Assembly: GCA_009739505.2 (NCBI GenBank)
Contig: CM019183.2
Location: forward strand, 46,658,199-46,722,198
Source: Apolygus lucorum
Taxonomy: Eukaryota > Arthropoda > Insecta > Hemiptera > Miridae
Length of the DNA stretch: 64,000 nucleotides
Reading direction: 5' to 3'
The number at the start of each line of letters is the position of its first letter. Position 1 is the first letter of the stretch. Both the position numbers and the translations under genes were made by a program. The notes under the pieces are model-generated. The model saw only the letters and a program-made list of their open reading frames with translations, searched no databases and was not told where the DNA came from. This document shows positions 28,716 to 41,600 of the stretch, one piece after another.

Positions 28716-28721
28716 GAGATA
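28716..28721. other. Polinton target-site duplication, right copy
   Basis: GAGATA directly after the element end, identical to 14758-14763. Confidence 0.85.
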
Positions 28722-29374
28722 ATGCGTAATCAAATAATAAGAATAATCATTCAATCAAACAACTATACAAGAATATAAACGACGTAAGTAAGCAATCTTT
28801 AGTAAACACCTAACGAGAAAAAAGGAAATATGAAGAGGGGATCTTGCGAAAAAATATGTATTCACCAGATACCATATAGGTATGTAACAGTTTTATTTTC
28901 ATAATGATTAACATCAGCAAAAGCAACTACTCACAATAGGTACGTAAAATGCACACAGCAACTGGGAAACGGAAATATCTGAGATGGTAACGAAACTTGT
29001 AGGCTGAAATAGCGACGTCCTGCGATGGATTTGTTTGGGACCGCGAATAATGAAATGGTTCACAATTTCGTTGTCCTTTCTCACTCCCGTATGATACCTA
29101 CGAGAAGGTGCACACCAAAGCTCGTGACATGATAAAAACTCCAGCAAAACACAGACGAAAAACAGCTCGACGGAATAGGAAAAATAACAATGGCGTCCAC
29201 GTCCGTCGCTTTAAACGAAGATCAAACCGATTAACCAGCCAAAATTGAGCGATCAGCGCCAAACGCCGGATGAACCGAGGAAGGCGCTGATCGCCTCTGG
29301 TGAAATCCATTTTCTCGGTTCAGTATTTGAATCGGCCCTCGAACTCCGATCAAAATGTTGGTGAAACCGGCCCT
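28722..29374. mobile_element. Right part of the GGCCGGTTTCACC-ended element
   Basis: The segment ends at TGTTGGTGAAACCGGCCCT (29356-29374), the exact inverted complement of 13796-13814. No gene is supported in it. Confidence 0.5.
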
Positions 29375-29767
29375 CAGTCAGCTAAAATTTGAACTGAGAT
29401 TAGGCCTCTTTTGCGATTCACACTCGTGTTTCTGATTTATCGTAAGTCAGACCCTTCAATTCTCGTAGGGTGTGTCCTACAGGGCCCCGCGTGGTATCTA
29501 AGAATTCAACTATTTTAAATTGAAAGAAAAACAATGCTTTCACATCAAAATTTTTCGAGTTAGGGCGTTTTCAACTTTTTCAATCCTTAGAAGTGACCAA
29601 CAACCACCAAAATCTTCAGGGCGCAACTAGACCCCAAATGGCCAGCCAAATTTTTATTCAATTTTTGGATTCTACGTACCTTGAAACGTAAACCATAAAA
29701 TTTTGAGGGGGTGATAAAAATTTTTTTTTCTTACTCGATTCCAAAGGTTCATTATTGAAAATTATAC
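29375..29767 (-). mobile_element. Family B repeat, 5' part of the split copy
   Basis: Minus-strand match to the 5' two thirds of family B (CCCCCTCAAAATTTTATGG to the CACGAGTGTGAATCGC block). It stops where the GGCCGG element begins, and its continuation is at 13675-13795. Confidence 0.65.
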
Positions 29768-29784
29768 AGTAAAAAAAAAGTCTG

Positions 29785-30741
29785 CCAAGTGGGTATGGCA
29801 CATAGCTTCCTCGTATCCATAACCCGATTCTATAGACGATCCGATGCATAGTAGTTAATCTCAAAACACCAATCTCTATGTACCTTTCACTACCCTCATA
29901 GGGGACCATCTACACGCTAATCTGAACAATCCTAGGAAATTTCATCAAATTCGGATGAAAAATGTAAATGTCATGGCTGTTACAAGGATTTTACGTATGC
30001 GCATGCGCAGAGGCTTCTGTAAATTTTAAGGCCTTGATTTTCATTGGGGACCATCTACAACCTAATCCGCGTAATCACTCAAAATGTCATCGAAATCGGG
30101 TAGAAAATGAGGATGTTATGGCTGTTACAAGGAATTCACGTTTGCGCATGCGCAGCGGCTACTATCAGTCCGAGAGTACTGATTTTTATAGGGGACCATC
30201 TACAACCTAATTAGCATAATCCCTGAAAATTTCATCGAAATCGGGTAGAAATTTGGAAGTTATGGCTGTTACAAGGAAATTCACGTTTGCGCATGCGCAG
30301 TGGCTGCTATCAGTCCGAAGGTGATGATTTTCATAGGGGACCATCTAAATACTAATCTGTAACATCCCTGAAAATTTTAGATTTAATTGAAGATTTAATT
30401 GATATCAGATGGAAAAAGTAAAAGTTATGGCCGTTACAAGGAATTCACGTTTGCGCATGCGCAGTCGCTTCTATCAGTCCGGGGATGATGATTTTCATAG
30501 GGGACAGTCTAAACACCAACCCGCACAATCCCTGAAAATTTCATAGAAATCGGACAATAACTTCGTATAGTTATGCGCGTTACAAGGAATTCATGAGACA
30601 GACAGACAGACACGGAACAAAAATTGTTCGGAAAGGTCTAAAACGCAAAACGCGACTGAAAATTTTGATTTTGGAGACCTTTTTTTTCGTCCTTAAAAAG
30701 TGAAAACAAAGCTTCCAATACCTTGGTAGACTCGGAAGCAA
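29785..30741 (+). mobile_element. 146-bp-monomer element, copy 2
   Basis: Same ends as copy 1 (GTCTGCCAAGTGGG at the start, the CCTTGGTAGACTCGGAAGCAA end) with monomers at about 29991, 30135, 30280 and 30444 (periods 144, 145, 164). The third interval contains a short local duplication of GATTTAATTGA. Confidence 0.75.
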
Positions 30742-32765
30742 AAAATCTTTTTTTTTTTTAAACTGATATTGAACATTGTCTGATTTTTCTTCTCAAAACT
30801 AAGTATAACCGTAACGGCGTATTATCATCTTATTATTAGTATGTCAAAAACGTTTGGAGTGAATACCTTAGACAGGTTCTGAAAAAACGGGCCAACTAGG
30901 TCAAAATCTTATGTGACGGTAGTACAAGTTTGATTTCGTGAAATTGTCCGAATTTATCGCAAATTGATCAAATTTCCCGGAAGAGCCAAACATACCCTCA
31001 AAAACCAACCCTCAACATTTCAAAAGTTTCGAATGAATAGATTTTTAAAGCCCAAGAAGTCTGAAATCGCATCGTTTCGATAAAATGACTTGGAAGTACC
31101 GCTTTGATTCCGTGTCTGTCTGTCTGCATAGATTCCGTCAAGATCGAACTAAAAGCAGCGAATTTATAAAACTCGGTGGGTCCCGCCGCCACACGTGGAA
31201 AAGTGAAAATTCATCAACATAACCGCAAAAAACTTCCCAATTGTGTTGCTGTTTGTAGACATTGATAACAAATGCAGCAACATGAACGTGAAAATTGAAC
31301 TTCGTAATGAGTGATATTGTGCAAGTGTTATGATTTTTAGTCCGATTGAATCTCTACTCGAATTTTAATGTTATTCGATGAGAAATTCATATTTTCATTT
31401 TAATTATTATTCTTCTTTCTTTTTATTTCTTTGTTTTAGTGGGGTTATTCTCGTGTTTTTGAACAGCTAACAAGGTCATCAGTTGCTGGTTATCGCAAAA
31501 TGTTTGGTATCGGTAACGGTCAACTCTTAATTTATTGGAGCCACGAATTAGCACCTGGGAAGTTTGAGATCAAAGATTTTCGTCTTTCTTTCCCATTTCA
31601 CGGGATTTTCGCCTCGAAGGATCATAATCTCTCGCCCTAAATCTATGGGAAGGATTATCCTATTGTCCGAAGAGGTGGTGTTCAACAACAGACCACACTC
31701 CAGAGGCAGTTGTGAATAAGAAACCTTGGAAATCCGATAGAGCACTTTACACACCTGAGGGTGGTGAGGATAAAAAGTGATTGTTCAAGTAGAAAGATGA
31801 ATAGTGTCTCGCAGTATTACCTACAGTTGTGTTGGCAGTTGCTGAAGAGGTACGTTCAAGTTCCGTCGAACCAAAATTGGCTTTTGATAAAGATAGTTAT
31901 ATCACATATTGTGTACTGAGTTCAAAACACTTATTGACTTCAATCAATAATCCTCAAATTTAACAAATTTTCAATAAATCAAACGGCTCTTACAGAGAGT
32001 ACTGAGTTTAAAAGTCTCTCGGGGCTTAGGCGTGGTTAAATAATCTTCCAAAATGTTTATTTAATAACATTGATAAACATTAGAATAACTTTCTTTTTTT
32101 TCTTAAGATTTGGGAATTAAGTACTTTGTTACAGTTAATTTCAAATTTTACAAAACAAAAAATTGAATCTTTATATTAAATAAAACATAAATGATTTAAA
32201 AAACACACAAACACAAAAATACATGACCACCCTATCTACCTGTGAGATTTGTAAGGTCGATAACTATGCCAAAGTCTACAATAATTCATAAAATTGCAAA
32301 ATTTTCAAGGTTATGAGAACTTGATCGTGATGGACCTTGGGTTATACCGTGAAGTTACTTCTACCATGAAGTAGTAAAGTTTCTGCAGAGTGCTCGTAGC
32401 GCTTTCAATTTACTTACCGAAGTAATGAACTAACGAGATTGTGGTACTACTTAATCACCGTCAAATCAACCAAAATAGCTAAAGCGACTCACTATCGTGT
32501 TTCTGATCACTTATCTTCTGGGTTGTAGAACATGGTTGCGAGTTGCTTTTTATTTCATCTGCCCACCAAATCTCATGGATAACAATATTATGAGCAACCA
32601 CACAGTCGTTGAAACAACTAATTTCATCATTTATTGGAGAATCAAAAAAAAAAATTTCCAGTTAGAACATTGGCGATTTCTGTAATTTTTAAATTTTACA
32701 ATCCTTGTTTATCAGATCCTATTTCATCCACCCGAAGAGGTTGAAACTAGAGTAGACAAAGTGAA
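30742..32765. other. Gene-free host sequence
   Basis: No open frame with a recognisable motif and no clear inverted-repeat element. AT-rich, likely intergenic or old repeat DNA. Confidence 0.45.
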
Positions 32766-33443
32766 AAAACAAGTGGGTGTGGCACATAGCTTTCTCGTAT
32801 CCATAACCCAATTGCACAGATGATCCGATGCATAGTAGTTAATTTCAAAACATCAATTTCTAAGTACCTTTCCTTCCTTTACCATCTTCCTTTACTTTTA
32901 AGTACCTTCCTTCACCATCTACACGCTAATCTGAACAATCCTGAGAAATTTCGTCGAAATCGGATGGAAAATGTAGAAGTTATGGCTGTTATGAGGAATT
33001 CACGTTTGCGAATGCTCAGCAACTACTATTAGTCTGGGGGAGAAGATTTTCATAGGGGACCATCCTCACGCCAATCTGAACAATCATAGAAAATTTCATC
33101 AAATTTGGAAGAAAAATGTAAGTGTTATGGCTGTTACAAGGAATTCACGATTGCGCATGCGCAGCGGCTACTAGTAGTCTGAGGGAGATTATTTTCATAG
33201 GGGACCTTCTACACGCCAACCCGCTCAATCCCTAAAAATTTCATCAAAATCGGGTGAGAAATGTAGAAGTTATGGCTGTGGCAAGGATTTCATGACATAC
33301 ACACTGACAGACAAGGAACCAAAATTGTTCAGGAAGGTCTAAAATATAAAACTCAAGGGGAAATTTTGATTTTGGAAAACTTTTTTTCTCTACCTTAAGA
33401 AGTGAAAACAAAGCTTCCGCTACCTTGGTAGACTCAGTAGCAA
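32766..33443 (+). mobile_element. 146-bp-monomer element, copy 3 (diverged)
   Basis: Begins CAAGTGGGTGTGGCACATAG and ends TACCTTGGTAGACTCAGTAG. Only three degenerate monomers remain; one has lost the palindrome (TGCGAATGCTCA near 33006) and another keeps TGCGCATGCGCA near 33152. Confidence 0.65.
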
Positions 33444-33896
33444 TATAACTTGTGATGCCCAGATTTGAAATTGGATTGATTTTATAGCAGAGGAAGTAAA
33501 AAACGTCTATAAGTTGGTGTGCCACGTAGCTTTCTCGTAACACTTATAAACGAAACTTCAATTTCAAGTAGGTACGATGACGTCAATGCTTGATTTACAA
33601 CAAACTTCTGTAGGCTGTATACGGATGAGCGAAGAGTAACGGAGTTATGTGAATTAGGAATTTTTGTAGGAGTACTCCGTGGCGTCACCACCCGCGTCTT
33701 GCTCGACACTTAGCTGCATTGGTGGACTTTCGAAAACTAAGCACTTCCGTAGATCCCATCAATATCCTCCAACTCTAGGATCGGCGTCGGGTACCTCCCC
33801 ACTATTTATATCTTATTTATTTAGTATTGTTTCTAGCGTGTGCCCCTCACACTTTCTGTAGTCAATTAACCCTATTCTAGGCAAAAAATGTTGTTT

Positions 33897-34496
33897 GTTT
33901 TTGGTTTATTATTTTCAATAATCAACCTTTGGAATCGACCAAGAAAATATTTTCTTAACACCCCCTCAAAATTTGTAGGTTTACGTTTCAAGGTACGTAG
34001 AATCCAAAAATCGAATGAAATTTGGGCCTCCGTCCGCCGTACTTTCCCCACTTAACCGATTTTGATGGAACTTGGTATGTGGGCTCCATTTGGGGTCTAG
34101 TTGTGCCCTGAAGGTTTTGGTTGGTGTTCTAAGGGTTGAAAAATAAGGTTTAAAATTTCGAAAACGCCCAAACTCAAGAAATTTTGATATAAAGGTATTG
34201 TTTTTTTATCAATTTAAAATAGTATAGAATCTTTTGAAACCCTCCACGCGGTGCCCTATAGGACAAACCGTTCGCTCCCTACGAGAATTTAAGGGTTGGA
34301 CGTACGATGAATCAGAAACACGAGAGTGAATCGCAAAATAGGTCCAATCTCCGTTCAAATGTTAGCTGGCCGAAAACGATCGATGTTTTTCTTCAAGTTG
34401 GTTGGTGGTAACAATGGCAAAGCCGTGTTCTTTGCAGACGAGTGATCTATATTGAAAAATAATAAACCTTTGTGTAATAATTTGCAACGTTTTTAC
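33897..34496 (+). mobile_element. Family B repeat, second long copy
   Basis: Matches 11771-12385 end to end with moderate divergence, from TTGGTTTATTATTTTCAATA to AATTTGCAACGTTT. No coding capacity. Confidence 0.65.
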
Positions 34497-34679
34497 GGTT
34501 ATGAAAATTTGACATAAGGTTGAAAACACGAAACAAAATCTTGAAATTGAAAAACTTGGAAAAACACGGGGTTTAAAGAAAATTGATAAGGTACACTTTC
34601 TCACTTGAATCAGTTGTGGAATCGACTCCCGAAGTTTTAACTTAGCATGGAACACCCTGTGCACATTAACATTAGTGTT

Positions 34680-35025
34680 TTACTCAATGGGGTATGCGCA
34701 TGGGACGGAAAACCGTTTATTGTTATTTTTAATCTAAACTAGACCTCATTCTGATAATTTTGACGCCAAAAATCCTAACCTTCTAGCGTGAGAAGACCTT
34801 TTTCTAAGATTTTTCAAAGTTTCGAATGTTTATGACGTCACAGTGGGCTGGGGGTCCCGCCCAGGCGGGAGAGGCGCGTGACGTCATAAAAATTCGAAAC
34901 ATTGAAAAATCATAGAGAAAGATCTACTCATCCAAAAAGAGAACCGCTGGTGTCAAAATTCTCAGGATGAAGTCTACTTTCGATTAAAAATTTTCTAAAA
35001 ATCAGGCGCACCCCCATTTTCACTA
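34680..35025. mobile_element. TGACGTCA foldback element, copy 1
   Basis: The unit is itself palindromic: ATTTTTCAAAGTTTCGAATG followed by TTTATGACGTCAC on one side and GTGACGTCATAAA on the other. An inverted second copy lies at 36205-36525. Each carries two TGACGTCA octamers. Confidence 0.65.
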
Positions 35026-35599
35026 TTATAATATATCCAAACAGTATAAGGAAGTAAATAACCACTAAGAGATGACATTTCCTATTCAATTTGTGGTAAT
35101 TTCAAGGGATTCATAATAGTTTTGGTCAGTAACTAACCACAGACAAGATTCTGCTCAGATTTGGAGGGAGTTTGGGAGTTGATTTTTGAATGGTTACTTT
35201 TGAATTTCAAGATGACCCTGTCAGTAGAAGGAAGTCGATGTTATGATTTAATTTGAGGTAATATTAAGGAATTCTTCGGTCATCATTTAGATTTAGGTAC
35301 CCACTGTCAAACTAAATTGACAAATGTTTTTCATACAATGTTACACTGGATTTTTCGAAGTAGTTAATGATTAATTTTCAACTCAATAACCAACATAAAC
35401 TACATCGCTAATCAATCTACAAAGGCCAACGCAAATTGAAAAAAAAACTTCTTTTTCTGCAGAATCCACCACATTAAGTTGGTTCACGTTCAACAGGCTG
35501 AACGCTGAAGCGTGAGCTCACCCTCCCGGGCTTATGAATAGCAGGGCTGTCAGGTTCAAGGACGGACCCCGATTGTGTGTGAAGAGAACTGGTGCTACC

Positions 35600-35607
35600 T
35601 ATATAAA
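35600..35607 (+). promoter_or_regulatory. TATA box of the secreted-protein gene
   Basis: TATATAAA lies 55 bp before the ATG at 35655, a canonical distance with a short leader. The transcription start is likely near 35630. Confidence 0.65.
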
Positions 35608-35654
35608 GTACCAACCTCGGATCATCTTCATCCAGACACCAACAGCCCAACAAC

Positions 35655-35678
35655 ATGAACACTAGCTCCCTTATCGCC
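35655..35678 (+). CDS. Exon 1 of the secreted-protein gene
   Basis: Encodes MNTSSLIA, the start of the signal peptide, and ends in phase 0 before GTAAGT. Confidence 0.75.
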
Positions 35679-38600
35679 GTAAGTATTTCGAGATCGAATC
35701 ATCTCTTAGTTATATCGTTAATTGATTCAAAGAAAACTTGTGAACATCTCAAATTTACAAGTTCATAATACTAAGTGCCTTTTTCAATTTTAAAATAACC
35801 AACTTCTGCGTTTTGAATTATTTCTTTTGAGATAAAATATTTCTTCTTACAGACACGTATTTCAAAATTTGGTTAAGCTCTCAAGTTAATTTGTTATGTA
35901 AAACTTCGAAATACCTAACCTTTAGTCGTTCTTATTACCTTCATCGTGATCAAACAGGTGTTTTAATTTTCATACCGCTTTGTACGAGTAAAATGATGAA
36001 TGATTAATTTTGATGAAATATATAAATGGGAATTCTAAATTCTCATAAATGAGACAGTAAATATCAAGAATTGGAAGTTTAACTTCGACTACTAAAATAG
36101 GCTCAATTACATATTTATACGAGTATAACTCCATATTGTGGCACCACGAATATTGGAATACCCTGAATTGAAGTACCTTAGTTTTTTTTTGGAAAAAACT
36201 GAAAGTCTGAATGGGGGGTGCGCCTGATTTTTTTTAAAATTTTAATCGAAAGTAGACCTCATCCTGAGAATTTTGACACCAGCCGTTCTCTTTTTGGATG
36301 AGTAGATCTTTTTCTATGATTTTTCAAAGTTCCGAATGTTTATGACGTCACGTGCCCCTCCCCCAGCCCACTGTGACGTCATAAACATTCGAAACTTTGA
36401 AAAATCATAGAAAAGGTCTTCTCACGCTAGAAGGTGTCGAAAATCTCAGAATGAGGTCTAGTTTAGATTAAAAATAACAATAAACAGTTTTTCCCACCCA
36501 TGCGCACACCCCATTTAGCGGAGGGGTTATGCGGCGCAGTTAGAACCGTCAGCTAGTTTTTTAACCCTAAACTCAGCATTGAGACTATCAATCAATTTTC
36601 CCCGCACTGTTGAAAAATCCCAGAGAGTAATGGGGACTTTTCTTTACTAAAACCGTTACTGAGTCTAGTATGTTGCTTAGTCTAAAACATTTGTGCAGCA
36701 TGAGTGAATAAGCGAATTTCCAAAGTTTCCATTTTTTACTGCAAAACCTTCTATTTTACTCGTCTCTTAGGACTCACAGAGTACCCACACTTAATTTTTC
36801 ATTTTCCCCGATTTTCTACGTACTACACTACCATATCTATGCACAAGGTATGTTTAGAAAACATTAGTAGTCCATATTCACGTTCAACTCGTCTCCCCTA
36901 ACCCAAAGAGTACCCACTCGGCTGACGTATTTCATAAATTTTATGTACAACGAGTATTCGCATGTTTTTATTATATATTATGTATATGACCGGTGAGTCC
37001 AACACTGTTGGTGAAACCTCCTATTCGCTCTTGAAAATTTTCCCCACTCCCGAAAAAAATTATTATATTACATTTTCATTTGTTTTCAATTTTTGATCAA
37101 TTTTCAATTTGAAAACTGTACCTCCATCATGCATTTCACGCGAATTCCAAATATACCTTTATTGCTACATTTATGACGGCATTGTCCACAACAATCCCAA
37201 AAATACGCATTTAACCCTATTATTGAAATTTTTACTCCTTAGAGTTGTTCAAAATTCCTGGCTAATCCACACGTATTTTCGTTTGTTATTTATGTATACC
37301 TACCTATATATCGATACCTTAAATCACAAAGGGGCTACGTCCAAAAACGGAGTTTTGAGAAAAACGCGAAAGAAGTTTTCACCAATGCCCAATTCCATAA
37401 TGGCTTAGTAGAGTAAACTCTGAAATTTCTTCAAGAAATTTTCAAGCTATAATCGTCAAGAAGGTCAATAATAGTCTGGTTGAATTTGAGTTTTTCGGAA
37501 GTAAAAAAAAAGTGGAAGATGTATTTGTGTTTTAAGGTATCGATACATAGGTAGGTATACAAAAATGTCAAACAAAAATACGTGTAGATTAGCCAGGAGT
37601 TTTTAACAACTCTTAGGGGTAAAAATTTCAATAATAGGGTTAAATGCGTATTTTTGGGATTGTTGGAGGGTAGACCCTAAGTGTGATACATGTTTTTTCA
37701 TTAATTTTCGACGCTGAATCACGTGGTGGTATCCATTTTCGGATTTTACTGAAATTTTTCGAAACGGCGGCTGAAAAATAGGTAGTTGAGCCTGTTTTAT
37801 CGTCAGAATCTGACTGGCGGAGGGATGACATGTCGATACCAGCTTCAAAGTATCTCATTTGTATTAGGCAACTATCCACTTATTCCAATGAAAAAAATAA
37901 ATCAAGGAATAAACCCCTAAATGCCTGCTTGCTCTCAAATGATTCAAGTCGCGATTTCTTTGAGTAACCATTTTCAATTACTAATTATTTTTAAATTATT
38001 ACTCGATCCACATTGAGAGTTAAATGACCGATAAATGATGAGTTTTGATTAGAAAAATTGATTATTCCGGCAATAGTTGCCATAAATCAAGTTGAATAAT
38101 AAAACGGATATCATGCCCTGATTCGGGGTTGAAAAATAGCGCTGAAGCATGTTGCGCGCGATGAACAAATTCGTTCAAGGGGTGAATCGTTTATGAAATT
38201 TGACGCAGAATTCGAATCTGCAATAAAAAATGTGGTTGCCATTTGAAATAACAAAGTTAGCGTGCGTTGTGCACGAATTTGCGGACACCATGTATTAAAA
38301 ACTACTCATTTTTCGGCCGCCGTTTCGAAAAATTTTAGTAAAATCCGAAAATAGATACCACCACGTGATTCAGCGTCGAAAATTAATGAAAAAATATGTA
38401 TCTCACTTGGGGTCTACCTCCATCTCAATTTTGGCGCAATCCAGGGGTTGCGCATGTTTGCGCGCTCACTGGACGGGTTGTGCGCAACCAAAAAGCTCGG
38501 TTGAGGGGTCTAAAATTCGTGAAATTTTACGTAGAATCCGAATCTGCAATAGAAAATGGGGATTCCCATTTGAGATAACAAAGTTGGTGTGCGTTAAGCA

Positions 38601-41600
38601 CGATTGCGCAGGTGCGCAATGCGCGAAAGTGTGATAGTTGGATTCCTCGTAAAAAATTAAGGGAGGTTATCGCTTGAAGTTTTTGTCTACCCCTCAAAAC
38701 AACGGAGATAAAAAGGGTGGACCATAACTTCTGGGACACCCTGTATAATGAAAATCTGCGTATAATCGTTGTACCCAAAATTTGATTAATTAAGTAATTT
38801 AAGGAACTTTGTTGGTACAAATAGGGTTGAGAGAGCGAGGTAATGAATAGCCAGAAACGAAATGACCAGAAAAACCTCCGATCTCTTCTTTGGAAGACAG
38901 CTGATGACGTTTTCGACGCAAGGAATTGGCAGTCGGACGAAAATCCGACACGAAATCGATGTTCAATAATCCGGTTTGTTCTTTGCTTCATACTCAACAA
39001 AAACGATACGGAAATAAAGTGCTGATCCGTTGAATTTTGGTCACCCTGAAAAAGGTGGTGCGAGAATTCCTATAATTGGGCAATTAATTGCTTAGTCTTC
39101 CAACGCTGAAAAAGGGGCTTCTAAGGGAACTAATCGACTTTGAAATATTCGAGGCTGGAAACGCTAACGTCACATTAATTTTCACCGTGAAATGTCGAAT
39201 GTGGGCGTGGAGGTAGAAGAGTGTTTCCATCGCTTTCCGAGTTGGTTATTAGTTGGTGCCTCGAAGGTGCAGTTAAGCGTATTTCCTGAAGTTCAGTGTC
39301 GCGAAATTACGAAGTCGTCGCTCCACCGTGGAAAATATCGAATTAATATCGAATTAATAATATTAAGTAATAGTGAAAAAAGACCTCAAAAAATGGGACA
39401 AAAAGACCTTGAAACCCAACTTGACAAATTCTTGGCACGAATGAAAGAAGAAATCTATACCTTGTTGAGAATGGTGACAGAATTTTAGACGGAATTTTTA
39501 CTTATTCACATTTTATGTCTTTACTTCCACACATAAACGAAAACGCTGCAAATTATTGCCCAAAGGTTTATTATTTTCTGTATAGATCACCCTTCTGTAT
39601 AGATCACTGGTTCTCCATCAATAGCACCTACCACCATCTGTATTCTCCCTTGACCCTCCCTCTCAAATTTGGGCTTCCTGCGCTCAATAGGATTGAAAAT
39701 GGCTTCGGAGCTCACTCAGCTGATCAGTGATCTCCAAGGCGTCTTTAGCATTCGAGCTCCGAAGACATTTTCAATCGTATTGAACGCAGGAATTGATGGA
39801 AAACCAGTGATCTATACAGAAGGGTGATCTATACAGAAAATATTAAACCTTTGGGCAATAATTTGCAGCATTTGAAAATAATAAACTAAATTTTATGGTC
39901 GTCATGTACCCACCAAATCGACAATTTTTTTTAAAAAAATAAATATAACTTTATTATTTTGTACACCAAAAAAGCAAGATATCCATGATATTGCAATCTT
40001 GTATGCATTTCAAAGGGTCTTAAAGGTCATCTATCGAATAATAACTGGAGAAATAGCCGTGAAATTATTCTGATGAAATTTACCACAGCTATGTCAAACA
40101 GTTGAAAGTTAGTACTTCGGGAAGATTTTCTTTTCTGGAAGGCTATAGTAAATTTTCATTTCGATGCGGGGGGCAATGGTAACATTTCTTGAAGGAAGTT
40201 GATGGTCGCCCCTTCAAGCCCGGATCTCTCGGGTGGCAATCGTACATTTGATTTCTTGGGTTCGGGTGTCAATCGTACTATTTTCTACTGCTCGGGTGGC
40301 AATCGATAAAGACCGCCCGGGCTTCCCCTTCACTGGAATACAGATAAATCATCTGCTCCATAAAGGCATGATGCTGGTGATCATTCTTCTAGGCTTCAAA
40401 TCGATATCAAACTCATAAAGACCATAAATTGATTTGTTACAGTATTCCTCGACGAAAAACGTAGAATGCAGCAGTATTCCTCTTCTTGAAAATAAATTGA
40501 AAAGAACAGTATGTAGTACTGTTTGTTAAATAAGCGGTATTTAGCAGTATTTCTCGTCTTGAAAATAATCGTTTGTACCTTTAGTATGAAATTTACCTTT
40601 GATCTTTCAAGCTTTGTCAAAGGATTTCAGTTGGGTTTGACCCCAACGACCCCCTTGTGAATGTAACCCGACTAGTTTCGGTGGCAGAAATAGGCTCGGA
40701 TTAATGTGGGGACGGCGAGGGTGCAGATGATGGAAAGCCCTCCAAATGGGGGGACAGCTGAAATATTTCGGTAGTCCATCGCTACCCTACAAAGACCCTG
40801 CAGTGGTCGAGAGGTGCGATTACGCGTAACTCCACCTCCAATACGTCACAGCGTATTCAGCAAACTCTGAATCTTCCACGTGGACTCGAAACTTCCACCT
40901 GGCATTTTCCGAGTTGCATTTGCAGTGGTGGATTTAGAAATGGTTTCCTGGCCGTACTCGTAGAAAGTGTACATTGAAAATTGCACTTCAATCTTGATAA
41001 TTTCAATCCCCCCCCCCCCCCAGAGCCTTGATGAGCCTAACTTTTACAGTTTCCATTCAATTTCTACGGGATTTTCAGGGGTTGTGTGGTTGAGAGTCTG
41101 GCTAGCCCCCTATAAATGGCATCGTCATGTTATCATCAAATTTGGAGAGCAGTGTGACATATTTGGAGATTGAAGTTATGAGTCAACAGAATCGTGTGAA
41201 GCTATGCGCCACACCCAGTTGGCAGATGTTTAGTGTTGTTGTTGGTGATGTTATAGGGGTATTACTGCCTCACTCGCTCTACTAGCCAGTAACTACTATC
41301 AGTGACTAGAACGAGTATTTCTAATCGTACTTTTCACATGAAATATCACAAAGAATGCTGGTCAGTTTGCATTAGAATTAACGAAAATTGGTGCCAACAT
41401 TTTGACTATACTGAGACTTCGATCTCGCGAATATTTTTCGGTACTATTTGAAAATTATTTCCTTCCTATTATTTCAAGGAGAATGATTTTTGAATTTTAC
41501 TGATTTTGAACTAAAAACCTAGAAGAGCCGATCAAACAACTTATCCTTCCTTCCAATATTGTTTACATTTTAGTACCATTTGGTTTCTTCAGACTCTTCA

